DNA of 64,000 nt from Novosphingobium sp. SG919 (GTDB lineage Bacteria > Pseudomonadota > Alphaproteobacteria > Sphingomonadales > Sphingomonadaceae), in the NCBI RefSeq assembly GCF_012932495.1, contig NZ_JABCNG010000001.1:248001-312000 (forward strand), read 5' to 3'. Below the pieces are notes generated by a model, which made no database searches, was not told the DNA's origin, and worked only from the letters and a program-made list of their open reading frames with translations. Numbering within the stretch: the stretch's first letter is position 1; every line of letters begins with the position of its first letter. Both the position numbers and the translations under genes were made by a program. Below, in pieces: positions 36,001 through 46,671 of the stretch.

Positions 36001-36104
36001 TGACCAACCAGGGCCGGCGTGGCCACTTGCGGTCGGACAACAACGTGTTCTTCGCGTCGAGCGGCTATGCCCGCTATTCCGCCGGTTTCCGCGTCAACTT
36101 CTGA
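33099..36104 (+). CDS. TonB-dependent receptor, glycan-uptake type
   Basis: An outer-membrane active transporter of 1001 residues. The signal peptide ends PALAQE. The plug domain starts IVVTGIRASLSAAADIKRSA and includes FPDTNLAESLQRITGVSIDR and TVTVRGFGPEFN, the pattern of the Caulobacter/Xanthomonas receptor subfamily. The barrel closes with YSAGFRVNF. The start at 33099 gives a clean signal peptide, while an upstream in-frame ATG would include the operator region in the coding sequence. It heads the beta-glucan locus, so oligosaccharides of laminarin-like glucans are the expected cargo. A strong hairpin separates it from the next gene. Confidence 0.94.
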   Translation: MSTSCHSLRARLVWGASVMAMGLAAAPALAQEAAPSTPAAAPQGATTPEAPAESAIVVTGIRASLSAAADIKRSAQGVVDAISAEDMGKFPDTNLAESLQRITGVSIDRSNGEGSTVTVRGFGPEFNLVLLNGRQMPTSSLGDGASAPSTRSFDFANLASEGVAGVEVYKSGRATLPTGGIGSTINIKTPRPLDRPGLHGSLAIKGMIDTSRNQGSPITPEVSGILSDTFADGKIGVLVTGVWQKRKASNNQANVGWRDGYLGSENNWGSLPQEGDPRYANIVNRPGPNDVYQVPQNASYDITDIDRERINGQLVLQLRPTDTLTATFDYTYSQNTVRARTNSVGIWFNFNDVSSQWTDGPVAGPVFYAEHFGASEGKDLSYSASLTENRTVNRSIGGNLKWDGIDRLTLELDAHHSTAESKPNNPYGTSVSVGTAVFGVADQKIDFTHDLPVISVGMNSGIDALDPANITPTGNAFRNAYFRDEINEARLSGHFQFDSGVIDSLDFGANYTENKVRSAYGYIQHDTWGGSLPASQTPDDLFSRVSVPDKFSGVSGANDPNIIKQFYTFNFEKMVSLLDSKNQICGGTGNCLAPYTVDRRIKERTIAPFVQVNTKFDLLGREAHFRAGLRYENTRVTSSALVPIPTGTQWVSANEFGLIYGGSSDFTTFAGSYDNFLPAFDFDMQPARNVKFRASYSQTITRADYASLQGGRTLDQLFRIGGGTGSQGNPGLLPYKSKNIDLSLEWYYAPTSYVSVGFFNKNVSNFISSARVDTGAFGLTNPASGPRYQAAIAALGADASTAAIRNYIFQHYPESSQITGTDASGNLTGNIFGTPQDAAVNFQITTPVNSSQTARLYGWEFAIQHTFWNTGFGTILNYTIVRGDATYDNTKPSSVTQFALTGLSDSANAVLFYDKHGLQARVAYNWRAQFLSGTGPNPYYVEPYGQVDASASWEFRKGFTVFADAINLTNQGRRGHLRSDNNVFFASSGYARYSAGFRVNF

Positions 36105-36118
36105 CGCGGCCCTCCCCG

Positions 36119-36154
36119 CCCGGCCGGCTTGCGCTGCCCTGCAAGCCGGCCGGG
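36119..36154 (+). other. strong RNA hairpin between receptor and SapC genes
   Basis: A perfect 14-bp stem (CCCGGCCGGCTTGC with its complement) around an 8-nt loop, beginning 15 bp after the TonB receptor stop. No T run follows, so it is more likely a 3' stabiliser or partial attenuator than a full terminator. Confidence 0.7.
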
Positions 36155-36238
36155 TGGTCCCTCCTGCCATTGGCTTGATCCCGCCAGCCGCAGGTGGAAC
36201 AAGGGCGCAAACAGCCGTTGAACGAGGATGCCAGCACC

Positions 36239-36949
36239 GTGACCAGCAGCAGCCATGCCCTGCTCGACAATGCCACCCATCGCGACCTGACCGTGGCCAC
36301 CGGCGCGGGCGCGCAGTGGGGCGATGGCGTGATGGGGTGCCTGGTCGTGCCGGCCGAATTCCGCGCGGTGGCCGCGCATTATCCCATCGTGTTCCGCCGC
36401 GATCCCGAAACCGGGCGCTTTGCCCCGCTCGCCCTGTTCGGGTTCGAACAGGCGGAAAACCTGTTCCTGGCCGATGATCACTGGGACGCGGCCTATGTGC
36501 CGCTGGCCCACGCGGTCCAGCCCTTCCTGATCGGCCGCACCGCCCATGCCGACGATGTGCCGCAAGTGCATATCGACCTGGCCCATGCCCGTGTCGGCAT
36601 TGCGGAAGGACAGCGCCTGTTCGACGAGACCGGCGCGCCCACGCCTTATCTGGCGGCCAAGGCCGAGCAACTCGGTGCGCTCGACGCTGGCTGGCGCGCC
36701 ACGCCCGCTTTCCTCGCCGCGCTCGAAACGCATGACCTGCTCGAACCCTTCGCGCTCGAAGTGCCCTTGGCCGAAGGCTCCACGCGCTCTCTCGTGGGCT
36801 ACCACATCATTGCCGAAGAGCGCTTGGCCGCGCTCGATGGTGCGGCCTTGGGCGCACTCAACGCGCAAGGGCATCTCCTGCCCATCTACATGGCGGTGGC
36901 CGCGCTCGGCCGCTTTGCCGATCTCCTGGCACGGCGCTCTAATGCCTGA
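36239..36949 (+). CDS. SapC family protein
   Basis: About 236 residues, of the SapC-like family that recurs between TonB receptors and halogenase-like genes in sphingomonads and Caulobacter. Conserved features include VPAEFRAVAAHYPIVFRRD and FGFEQAENLFLADDHWDAAY. Downstream are RLFDETGAPTPYLAA and FLAALETHDLLEPF. The start is uncertain: a GTG at 36239 has CGAGGA about 10 nt before it, and another GTG at 36194 would add 15 residues. It has no signal peptide, so it is presumably cytoplasmic. It overlaps the next gene by 8 nt. Its function is not established. Confidence 0.87.
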   Translation: MTSSSHALLDNATHRDLTVATGAGAQWGDGVMGCLVVPAEFRAVAAHYPIVFRRDPETGRFAPLALFGFEQAENLFLADDHWDAAYVPLAHAVQPFLIGRTAHADDVPQVHIDLAHARVGIAEGQRLFDETGAPTPYLAAKAEQLGALDAGWRATPAFLAALETHDLLEPFALEVPLAEGSTRSLVGYHIIAEERLAALDGAALGALNAQGHLLPIYMAVAALGRFADLLARRSNA

Positions 36950-37952
36950 ACATCCGCCATCCGTGCGCGAAGTGGCGGTGGCCGATGCCGCCGCGCTCGA
37001 TGCCCTGCTGGCACAGGAAGACACACCGTTCGTGGTGCGCGGCCTGGCGGCGCATTGGCCGTTGGTCCTGGCCGGGCGGGAGAGCGCGGCCGCAGCCCGC
37101 GCCCATCTTGCCGCCCACGCCCGCTCGCGCGCGTTCACCGTCTCCCACGCCGGGCCGCAGGCCGGTGGCCGCCTGTTCTATGATCCGGCCATGCAGGTCA
37201 ATTTCGTCACCGCCCAAGAACCGCTGGACGCCATCTGGGCGCGGTTTGACGCGGCCGAGGCGGCCGCCGATAGCCGCCTGGTCTACATGGGCTCGATCGA
37301 CATTCCCGGCTGGTTCGACGGGCTGGACGCAGCCAACCCGATGCCGCTGGGCGAGCGACAGGCGCTGGCCAGCGTGTGGATCGGCACCGCCACGCGCGTG
37401 GCCGCGCACAACGATTTCCCGCACAACCTTGCGGTTTGCGCCGTGGGCGGGCGGCGCTTCACGCTGTTTCCGCCCGACCAGTTCGCCAATCTCCACCTTG
37501 GCCCGCTGGACAACACGCCGGCTGGCCGCGCCGTCAGCATGGTCGATCCCGATGCGCCCGACCTGGCGCGCCACCCCGGCTATGCCACCGCGCTGGCCCA
37601 TGCGCAGCTGGCCGATCTGGCCGGCGGAGACGCGCTGTTCATCCCCAGCGGCTGGTATCACGCGGTCGATGCCACGGCGCCGTTCAACGTGCTGGTCAAT
37701 TACTGGTGGCGCGATACCCCACGCTGGCTGGGCCAGCCCCAGGATGCGCTGATCCACGCGATCCTCGCGATCCGCGACCTGCCCGAAGCCGAACGCGCGC
37801 AATGGCGCGCCTTGTTCGAACACCACGTCTTTTCCGGCGGCGCAGCCGCGCGCGCCCATCTCCCGGCCCATGGGCAGGGCATCCTTGCCCCGCTCGACGC
37901 GGCCGCCGCCAGCCGCATCCGCGCTTTCCTGCTCAGGAGCCTCAGCCGATGA
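36942..37952 (+). CDS. cupin-like (JmjC-fold) oxygenase
   Basis: A 336-residue protein of the Cupin_8/JmjC type. The iron-binding pattern is HND in AAHNDFPHNLAV with the distal histidine in IPSGWYHAVDA, and the strand GGRRFTLFPPDQ lies between. N-terminal TPFVVRGLAAHWP is typical of factor-inhibiting-HIF-like hydroxylases. It is a standard component beside SapC and tryptophan-halogenase genes in TonB loci, with an unknown substrate. The start overlaps SapC by 8 nt and the stop overlaps the halogenase gene by 4 nt. Confidence 0.88.
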   Translation: MPEHPPSVREVAVADAAALDALLAQEDTPFVVRGLAAHWPLVLAGRESAAAARAHLAAHARSRAFTVSHAGPQAGGRLFYDPAMQVNFVTAQEPLDAIWARFDAAEAAADSRLVYMGSIDIPGWFDGLDAANPMPLGERQALASVWIGTATRVAAHNDFPHNLAVCAVGGRRFTLFPPDQFANLHLGPLDNTPAGRAVSMVDPDAPDLARHPGYATALAHAQLADLAGGDALFIPSGWYHAVDATAPFNVLVNYWWRDTPRWLGQPQDALIHAILAIRDLPEAERAQWRALFEHHVFSGGAAARAHLPAHGQGILAPLDAAAASRIRAFLLRSLSR

Positions 37953-39451
37953 CATCATCAACACCCCTGCACATCGTGGTGGCCGGTGGCGGCACCGCCG
38001 GCTGGATGGCCGCCGCCGCCCTGGCGCGCACGCTCGGCCCGGTGGCCACTGTCACCCTGGTGGAAAGCGAGGCCATCGGCACCGTGGGCGTGGGCGAAAG
38101 CACGATTCCCCCGCTGGTCACCTACAACCGCCTGCTCAATATTGCAGAGGCGGATTTCATGCGCGCCACCCAGGCCACGTTCAAGCTGGGCATCGCGTTC
38201 GAAAACTGGAAAGCGCAAGGGGCGCGCTATTTCCACTCGTTCGGCGGGACCGGGCGCGATCACTGGAGCGCCGGGTTCCAGCATTTCTGGCTGCACGGCC
38301 TCTCGCGCGGGCACGCCGCGCCCTATGACGATTATTGCCTGGAACTCATGGCCGCGCAGGCCGGCCGCTTTGCCCACTTGCCCGATGGGCGGATGAACTA
38401 TGCCTATCAGCTTGATTCCGCGCGCTATGCCGCGTTCCTGCGCGGCCTGGCCGAAGCCGATGGCGTCACCCGCATCGAAGGCCGCATTGCGCAGGTGGAA
38501 CTCGACGGCGAAAGCGGCGCCATCGCCGCGCTGCGCCTGGATGGCGACCGGCGCGTGGCCGGCGACCTGTTCCTCGATTGCACCGGCTTTCGCGCCCTGC
38601 TGATCGAAGGCGCGCTGCACACCGGGTTCGACGATTGGAGCCACTGGCTGCCCTGCGACCGGGCGATTGCGGTGCAGACCGCCAGCGTGCGCCCGCCCGT
38701 GCCCTATACCCGCGCCATCGCGCACGATGCCGGCTGGCAATGGCGCATCCCGCTGCAGCATCGCCAGGGCAACGGCATCGTGTGGTGCAGCCGCTATCTT
38801 TCCGAAGATGCCGCGCTCGAACGGCTGCTGGGAAGCGTGGAAGGCCAGGTCCTGACCGAACCCAACCGCATCCGCTTCACCACCGGCGCGCGGCGCCGGC
38901 AATGGGTGAAGAACTGCGTGGCGGTGGGTCTTTCGGGCGGGTTCATGGAACCGCTCGAATCGACCTCGATCCACCTGATCCAGCGCGCCGTGCTGCGCAT
39001 CCTGCGCCTGCTGCCGGTGGGCACCCGCCCCGATCCGGCCGACATTGCCGAATTCAACGAACAGCAGTGGACCGACATGGTCCAGATCCGCGATTTCCTG
39101 ATCCTGCACTACAAGGCCACCGAGCGGCGCGACAGCCCGTTCTGGCGCCACTGCGCAGGGATGGACGTGCCCGAAAGCCTGGCCCATCGCATCGACTTGT
39201 TCGCCCGCACCGGCCGCGTGTTCCGCAAGAACGAGGAACTGTTTGCCGAAAACAGCTGGGTCCAGGTGATGATGGGGCAGGGGATCATGCCGTCCGCCTA
39301 TCACCCGGTCGCGGCCAAGCTGCGCGACGAGGAACTGGAGCGCCTGCTCGCCGGCCTGCGTCGCGAAGTGGCCGAAACCGTGCGCGGGCTGCCCGGCCAT
39401 GCCGCCTACGTGGAAAGCTATTGCGGCGCGCAGGCGGGCGCTGCGGCATGA
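37949..39451 (+). CDS. tryptophan halogenase-like flavoprotein
   Basis: A 500-residue FAD-dependent halogenase-family protein. The dinucleotide motif is VAGGGTAGWMAAAAL. The catalytic lysine equivalent, Lys79, lies in FKLGIAFENW, the same number as in PrnA. The halogenase signature WQWRIP starts at residue 263. GGFMEPLESTSIHL near residue 335 completes the chloride/FAD region. All hallmark residues are present, so it could be an active halogenase. However, in TonB-linked glycan loci these proteins have no demonstrated substrate. It sits between the cupin gene (4-nt overlap) and GH16 (4-nt overlap), and a flavin reductase partner is not nearby. Confidence 0.9.
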   Translation: MTSSTPLHIVVAGGGTAGWMAAAALARTLGPVATVTLVESEAIGTVGVGESTIPPLVTYNRLLNIAEADFMRATQATFKLGIAFENWKAQGARYFHSFGGTGRDHWSAGFQHFWLHGLSRGHAAPYDDYCLELMAAQAGRFAHLPDGRMNYAYQLDSARYAAFLRGLAEADGVTRIEGRIAQVELDGESGAIAALRLDGDRRVAGDLFLDCTGFRALLIEGALHTGFDDWSHWLPCDRAIAVQTASVRPPVPYTRAIAHDAGWQWRIPLQHRQGNGIVWCSRYLSEDAALERLLGSVEGQVLTEPNRIRFTTGARRRQWVKNCVAVGLSGGFMEPLESTSIHLIQRAVLRILRLLPVGTRPDPADIAEFNEQQWTDMVQIRDFLILHYKATERRDSPFWRHCAGMDVPESLAHRIDLFARTGRVFRKNEELFAENSWVQVMMGQGIMPSAYHPVAAKLRDEELERLLAGLRREVAETVRGLPGHAAYVESYCGAQAGAAA

Positions 39452-40383
39452 GCGTGGCATTGGCCCTGCTGGTATCCGCCGCCGCCGCCGCCGCCGCCGC
39501 CGCTGCCGCGCCAGAGGCGCCGGCGCCCGGCTGGCACCTGGTCTGGGCCGATGAATTCGATGGCACGGCGATCGATCCCGCGCGCTGGACCCTGGCCGAC
39601 GATTGCTGGGGCGGTGGCAACCAGGAGCGCCAGTGCTACACCCCGCGCCGCGCCAACGCGCACCTCGCCGATGGCCATCTGGTTATCACCGCCCGCAAGC
39701 AAGCCTGGCGCGGTCCGGCCTATCCGCAAGACCTGCGCGAAACCCCCGATAGGAACGCCGCGCGCGCCGAAAAGCCGTTCACCTCGGCGCGGCTGAGCAC
39801 CAAGGACAAGGCCGCCTGGCGCTATGGCCGGGTGGAAGTGCGCGCGCGCCTGCCCGGTGGGCAGGGCAGTTGGCCGGCGATCTGGATGCTGCCGGCGGAA
39901 AGCCGCTATGGCCGCTGGGCCGCTTCGGGCGAGATCGACATTCTCGAAACGGTGAACCTGGGCGTGCCCTGCGCCACGTGCGCCAGCGGGAAAGAGGATC
40001 GTGCGCTCGGCACGATCCATTTCGGCGGCGTGCCCCCCGCCAACCGGCATGTGGGTTCGGAGGCGCCGATCCCCGCGCCGGTCGACGGGTTTCACACCTA
40101 TGCCGTGGAATGGGCGCCGGGCACGATCACCTGGAGCATCGATGGCGTGGCTTATGAAACCCGGCGCGCGGGCGAATGGTCCACCACCGGCAGCGCCGAT
40201 CCGCTGGCGCCGTTCGATCGGCCGTTCTATCTGGTGCTCAACCTGGCGATCGGCGGCGGCCTGCCCGAAAGCCGCAACGGCGGCGGGGTGGACGAGCGCG
40301 GATTTCCACGCACGATGATGGTGGATTGGGTCCATGTCTGGCAAAGCGATGCCGACGCGGCCACCCGGCCGACCGCGAAGTAA
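39448..40383 (+). CDS. GH16 endo-beta-1,3-glucanase (laminarinase-like)
   Basis: A secreted family-16 hydrolase of 311 residues. The signal peptide is short and followed by eleven alanines, coded by eight consecutive GCC and three more alanine codons (39478-39510). The catalytic motif is Glu162-Ile-Asp164-Ile-Leu-Glu167 in GEIDILETV, as in laminarinases. WHLVWADEFDGTAIDPARW and the WPAIWMLPAES strand are conserved, and the last strand is MMVDWVHVWQ. It would cut beta-1,3- or mixed-linkage glucan outside the inner membrane. It overlaps the halogenase stop by 4 nt and lies 15 bp before lacI. Confidence 0.93.
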   Translation: MSVALALLVSAAAAAAAAAAAPEAPAPGWHLVWADEFDGTAIDPARWTLADDCWGGGNQERQCYTPRRANAHLADGHLVITARKQAWRGPAYPQDLRETPDRNAARAEKPFTSARLSTKDKAAWRYGRVEVRARLPGGQGSWPAIWMLPAESRYGRWAASGEIDILETVNLGVPCATCASGKEDRALGTIHFGGVPPANRHVGSEAPIPAPVDGFHTYAVEWAPGTITWSIDGVAYETRRAGEWSTTGSADPLAPFDRPFYLVLNLAIGGGLPESRNGGGVDERGFPRTMMVDWVHVWQSDADAATRPTAK

Positions 40384-40398
40384 GAGGATAGCTGCAGG

Positions 40399-41463
40399 AT
40401 GGCGCGCCGTCGTCAGACCGTGACGATCAAGCACGTGGCCGCCGATGCCGGCGTCTCGCTGCAAACCGTCAGCCGGGTGATCAACAACGAACCCAACGTG
40501 CGCCCCGAAATGCAGGAGCGCGTGCGCGAAGCCATTGCCCGGCTCGGCTATGTCCCCTCGATCGCGGCGCAGCGGATGAGCGGCTCGCGCTCGTACCTCA
40601 TCCTGGCGCTTAACGACCGCGATCGCACGATTGCCGATTGGCGCGCGCGCCAGGGCAGTGACTGGGTGGACCAGATGCTGCTGGGCGGGATGCTGCAATG
40701 CGCCGAACACGGCTATCGCATGATCTTCGAACTGGTCGATACCCACAACGACCATGTGGAGCGCGAACTGCTCGCCGCCATCGCCGCGCTGCAGCCCGAT
40801 GGCGTGGTGCTGACCCCGCCCCATTCCGACAATCCGCTGATCGTGGGCGTGCTCACCCGCCAGGGCATTCCCTTTGCCCGCATCGGCTCGCTGGGGCAGG
40901 GCGGCGGCATCCCGCTGATCATGGACGATGAAGGATCGGCGCGAAAGGCAACGCAGGCCTTGATCGACCTGGGCCACCGCCGCATCGGTTTCATCGCCGG
41001 CAACCCGGAATACAGCCTCAGCCAGTGGCGCGTGGATGGCTGGCGCGCCGCCATGGGCGAGGCTGGCCTGCCCACCCACGGCCTTTTGGCGCACAGCGAT
41101 TTCAGCTTCGCCACGGGCACGCAGGCGGCGCGGCAGTTGCTGGACCAACGCGACGCGCCCACCGCGATCATCGCCAGCAACGACCAGACCGCGCTGGCCA
41201 GCCTCGATGTGGCCCACGCCATGGGCCTGGCCGTGCCGCAAGACCTCTCGCTGATCAGTTTCGACAACACGCCCGTGGTGCGCTTTGCCCGGCCGGCGCT
41301 TTCGGCAGTGGACCAGCCGGTGGCGCAAACCGTGGCCCGCGCGGTGGACCTGATCATTGCGGCGCAGCGCGACGGCACCGTGCCGACAGCGCCCGTGGTG
41401 GTGCCCGCCGGGCTGGTCATGCGCGAATCCGTGGCCGGCCCCAAGGCGACGACGGGTGGCTGA
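40399..41463 (+). CDS. LacI-family transcriptional regulator
   Basis: A 354-residue repressor. The N-terminal helix-turn-helix reads TIKHVAADAGVSLQTVSRVI and the hinge helix is VPSIAAQRMSG. The periplasmic-binding-like core carries the sugar site (DDEGSARKATQALIDLGHRR and ASNDQTALASLDVAHAMG). It is embedded in the beta-glucan locus and likely binds the GAACGTTC-centred operators at 33009-33054 and 42725-42740, releasing when glucose, laminaribiose or a related sugar binds. The effector is inferred. Its stop overlaps the next start by 8 nt. Confidence 0.94.
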   Translation: MARRRQTVTIKHVAADAGVSLQTVSRVINNEPNVRPEMQERVREAIARLGYVPSIAAQRMSGSRSYLILALNDRDRTIADWRARQGSDWVDQMLLGGMLQCAEHGYRMIFELVDTHNDHVERELLAAIAALQPDGVVLTPPHSDNPLIVGVLTRQGIPFARIGSLGQGGGIPLIMDDEGSARKATQALIDLGHRRIGFIAGNPEYSLSQWRVDGWRAAMGEAGLPTHGLLAHSDFSFATGTQAARQLLDQRDAPTAIIASNDQTALASLDVAHAMGLAVPQDLSLISFDNTPVVRFARPALSAVDQPVAQTVARAVDLIIAAQRDGTVPTAPVVVPAGLVMRESVAGPKATTGG

Positions 41464-42670
41464 AGCCTCTACCGTGGCCGGTGTGCCCGCGCGCCATGGT
41501 GATTGGCCGTTCCTCTTGTGCTATGCTCTTGCCTGGGCTGGTGCCACGGCGGGCTATGGCCCGCTGCTCACCCTGCTGTTGCCGCTGCGCGTGGCAGAGC
41601 TGGCCGGCCCGGCGGCCGTGCCCTGGCTCGCCACGCTGACCTTCCTGGGCGCGGTTTCGGCCAGTATGGCCAACATCGCCTGGGGCTGGGCCAGCGATCG
41701 CGCCGGCAGCCGCCGCGCCTGGGTGGCCGGCGGCCTGATGCTGTCGAGCGCGCTCTTGCTGGCCATGCCGCTGGCGACCACGCTGCCGGCACTGATCGTG
41801 GTGCTGGTCGCCTGGCAGGGCGGGCTCAACATGGTGCTGGGGCCGCTGGCGGCCTGGGCCGCCGATTGCGTGCCCGATCGGCACAAGGGCCTGCTGGGTG
41901 GGTTGCTGGCCTTTGCTCCGGCCTGGTCGGGCGCAGTGGGCGCCCTGGTCACTTTGCCCGATCCGCATCATGGCACCGGCAGCGGCTTTGCCGCGCGCGT
42001 CGCGGTGCTGGCGCTGATCGTGGCCGCATCGATCCTGCCGCTGCTGCTGATGAACCCACGCGCCATGCCCGCTGCAACGGCGGCGCCCGTACCGCTGGCC
42101 CCGGTGGTTCCGCCGCCGCCACGCCCGGTGCGCCGCATGTGGCTGGCGCGGCTGCTGGTGCAACTGGCTGAAGCGACGTTGTTCGCGTTCATCGCCTATT
42201 GGTTCCTGGCACTCGATCCCACGATGCACGCGGCCACCATGGCGCGCATCTATGGCCTGCTGCTGGCGCTCTCGGTGCCGCTGGCGCTGCTGGTGGGCCA
42301 TTGGGCCGATCGCCGCGCGCGGCCCTGGCGCCCCTTGGGCGCGCTCGCCGGCCTGATCGCGCTCGGCCTGCTGGTCATGGCGCTGGCACCGGGCAAGGGC
42401 GTGGCGCTGGCCGGCTATGCGCTGTTCGCCCTGGCCATGGCGGTGTTTCTGGCGTTGCACAGCGGGCAGACCTTGCGCGTGCTGCCCCGGCCAGACCGGC
42501 GCGGGCGCGATCTTGGCCTGTTCAATCTCACCAACACCGTGCCTTCGCTGATTGTGCCCTGGCTCGCGGTGGTGCTGGTGCCCACCATGGGCTTTGGCGC
42601 CCTGTTCCTGGTGCTGGCCGCCTGCGCCGCGTTGGCCGGGCTGCTGCTACTGTTCATCCGAACCGGCTGA
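41456..42670 (+). CDS. MFS transporter
   Basis: A 404-residue major-facilitator protein with twelve predicted helices in two halves joined by a proline-rich cytoplasmic loop (APVVPPPPRPVRR). The loop-2 motif is partly kept (GWASDRAGSRRAWV), and the second half has GHWADRRARPWR. GTG at 41456, eight bases inside lacI, is the best start since no ATG is near. Its position in the glucan locus suggests export or import of a mono- or disaccharide. The family match is to general sugar/drug MFS proteins, so the substrate is open. Confidence 0.83.
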   Translation: MAEASTVAGVPARHGDWPFLLCYALAWAGATAGYGPLLTLLLPLRVAELAGPAAVPWLATLTFLGAVSASMANIAWGWASDRAGSRRAWVAGGLMLSSALLLAMPLATTLPALIVVLVAWQGGLNMVLGPLAAWAADCVPDRHKGLLGGLLAFAPAWSGAVGALVTLPDPHHGTGSGFAARVAVLALIVAASILPLLLMNPRAMPAATAAPVPLAPVVPPPPRPVRRMWLARLLVQLAEATLFAFIAYWFLALDPTMHAATMARIYGLLLALSVPLALLVGHWADRRARPWRPLGALAGLIALGLLVMALAPGKGVALAGYALFALAMAVFLALHSGQTLRVLPRPDRRGRDLGLFNLTNTVPSLIVPWLAVVLVPTMGFGALFLVLAACAALAGLLLLFIRTG

Positions 42671-42724
42671 CCCGCATTTGACACGGCAGTTGATCTGGCC
42701 GCCCGGCCATGTCACAAGTCACAA

Positions 42725-42740
42725 TTGAGAACGTTCACAA
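42725..42740 (+). promoter_or_regulatory. LacI-type operator before the GH3 gene
   Basis: TTGAGAACGTTCACAA, identical over 16 bp to 33039-33054, lies 28 bp upstream of the GH3 start in the 97-bp gap after the MFS gene. It implies that the GH3-gluP pair has its own promoter under the same repressor. A TTGACA at 42680-42685 is a possible upstream -35 element. Confidence 0.75.
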
Positions 42741-42767
42741 GATCGCGCGAACGAGAGGATGATACCC

Positions 42768-45188
<2,421 letters not shown>

Positions 45189-45212
45189 GGGAGCGTTAGG
45201 AGAGAAATCATA

Positions 45213-46505
45213 ATGGCCCTTGCCCCCGATCTTGCTGCGGGCGCCCATCCCGACGGCCCGGACGGAGCCGCCCATATCGACGCCCCGCAACTGCAGGTCT
45301 TCGTCATTGGGTTGTTCTTCATCTTCGGCGGGATCACGTCGCTCAACGACGTGATCATTCCCAAGCTCAAGGAGCTTTTCACGCTGAACTACACCCAGGC
45401 GATGCTGGTGCAGTTCTGCTTCTTCACCGCTTATGCCGTCATCGGCATTCCCGGCGCCCGCCTGGTCAAGCGCATCGGCTATATGCGCGGCGCCGTGGTC
45501 GGCCTGCTGACGATGATGGCCGGCTGCCTGCTGTTCATTCCTGCCTCGCAAAGCGCCACCTATGGCGTGTTCCTGCTGGCGCTGTTCGTGCTGGCCAGTG
45601 GCGTGGTGGTGGTCCAGGTCGTGGCCAACCCGCTGATCTCGCTGCTCGGCCCGGCACGCACCGCATCGAGCCGGTTGACCTTTGCCCAGGCGTTCAATTC
45701 GCTGGGCACCACGCTGTTTCCCTGGTTCGGCGCCGCGCTGATCCTGGGCAGCTTGGCCAAGGTTTCGGCGGCCGATCTCACCGGCCCCGCGCTCGATGCC
45801 TATCGCACGGCGGAAAGCGGCGCGATCGTCAAGGGTTACATCGGCCTGGCCATCGCGCTGGCGATCGTGGCGGCCGTGGTCTGGTCGTTCCGCAACCGCC
45901 TGCCCGTGGAAAAGCACACCGAAAGCGGCGGCCTTGCCGGGCTCGACCTGCTCAAGCGTCCGCGCTTCGGCTTTGGCGCGCTGTGCATCTTCCTCTATGT
46001 CGGCGCGGAAGTGTCGATCGGCTCGCTCATCGTCAACTATCTCCGCCAGGCGCATGTCATGGGCCTGGAAGAAGCCGCGGCGGGCAAGCTGATCAGCGTC
46101 TACTGGGGCGGGGCGATGGTCGGCCGCTTCATCGGTTCGGCCGTGCTGCGCCAGGTTTCGCCGGGCAAGGCGCTCGCATTCAACGCCATTTTCGCGATCG
46201 TGTTGATAGCGTTGTCTACTCACACCAACGGCGTGGTTTCGGGCTATAGCCTGCTCGCCATCGGCCTGATGAACTCGATCATGTTCCCCACGATCTTCAG
46301 CCTCGCCTGCGAAAAGCTGGGATCGCGCGCGGCCGATGGTTCGGGCATCATCAACGTGGCGATCTTCGGCGGTGCGGTCCTGCCGCTGCTGACCGGCGGC
46401 GTGGCCGACGTGACGCACAGCCTGGCGCTGGCGCTGGCCATTCCGGCCGCCTGCTATGCCGTGATCGCATCCTATGGTTGGTACGCGCGCCGCCCGGCCG
46501 CCTGA
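45213..46505 (+). CDS. gluP: FucP/GluP-type sugar:proton MFS symporter
   Basis: Inner-membrane importer of 430 residues in the FucP family (glucose/galactose or fucose). The N-terminal helix FFIFGGITSLNDVIIPKLKE and the first-loop ...TAYAVIGIPGARLVKRIGY are diagnostic. QVVANPLISLLGPARTASSRLTFAQAFNSLGT is the conserved helix 4-5 region. VNYLRQAHVMGLEE and MNSIMFPTIFSLACEKLG lie in the second half. Following the GH3 gene by 24 bp with AGGAGA before the ATG, it most likely takes up the glucose released. A terminator follows. Confidence 0.92.
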   Translation: MALAPDLAAGAHPDGPDGAAHIDAPQLQVFVIGLFFIFGGITSLNDVIIPKLKELFTLNYTQAMLVQFCFFTAYAVIGIPGARLVKRIGYMRGAVVGLLTMMAGCLLFIPASQSATYGVFLLALFVLASGVVVVQVVANPLISLLGPARTASSRLTFAQAFNSLGTTLFPWFGAALILGSLAKVSAADLTGPALDAYRTAESGAIVKGYIGLAIALAIVAAVVWSFRNRLPVEKHTESGGLAGLDLLKRPRFGFGALCIFLYVGAEVSIGSLIVNYLRQAHVMGLEEAAAGKLISVYWGGAMVGRFIGSAVLRQVSPGKALAFNAIFAIVLIALSTHTNGVVSGYSLLAIGLMNSIMFPTIFSLACEKLGSRAADGSGIINVAIFGGAVLPLLTGGVADVTHSLALALAIPAACYAVIASYGWYARRPAA

Positions 46506-46532
46506 CAAACCTGCCAGTTGCATGCACGGGAA

Positions 46533-46566
46533 GGGGGTACGACCATAGGGTCGTGCCCCCTTTTTT
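46533..46566 (+). terminator. rho-independent terminator of the beta-glucan locus
   Basis: A 12-bp stem (GGGGGTACGACC with GGTCGTGCCCCC, one G-U pair), a 4-nt loop and six T at 46561-46566, 28 bp past the gluP stop. Confidence 0.93.
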
Positions 46567-46671
46567 GCACAACCGATGCGACCAAAAAGGCATTTGTGCC
46601 CATACCCCCGCTGGGCCATGGTGCCGCCAAACAGAAACACCGCGTTTGATGCGGGAGCAGGAGCGCCCTTG

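Noticed and set aside
32748..36170. A 1140-codon minus-strand open frame opposite the first TonB receptor
   Set aside because: The residues are repetitive Arg/Gly/Val/His strings without motifs, while the plus strand is an intact TonB receptor.
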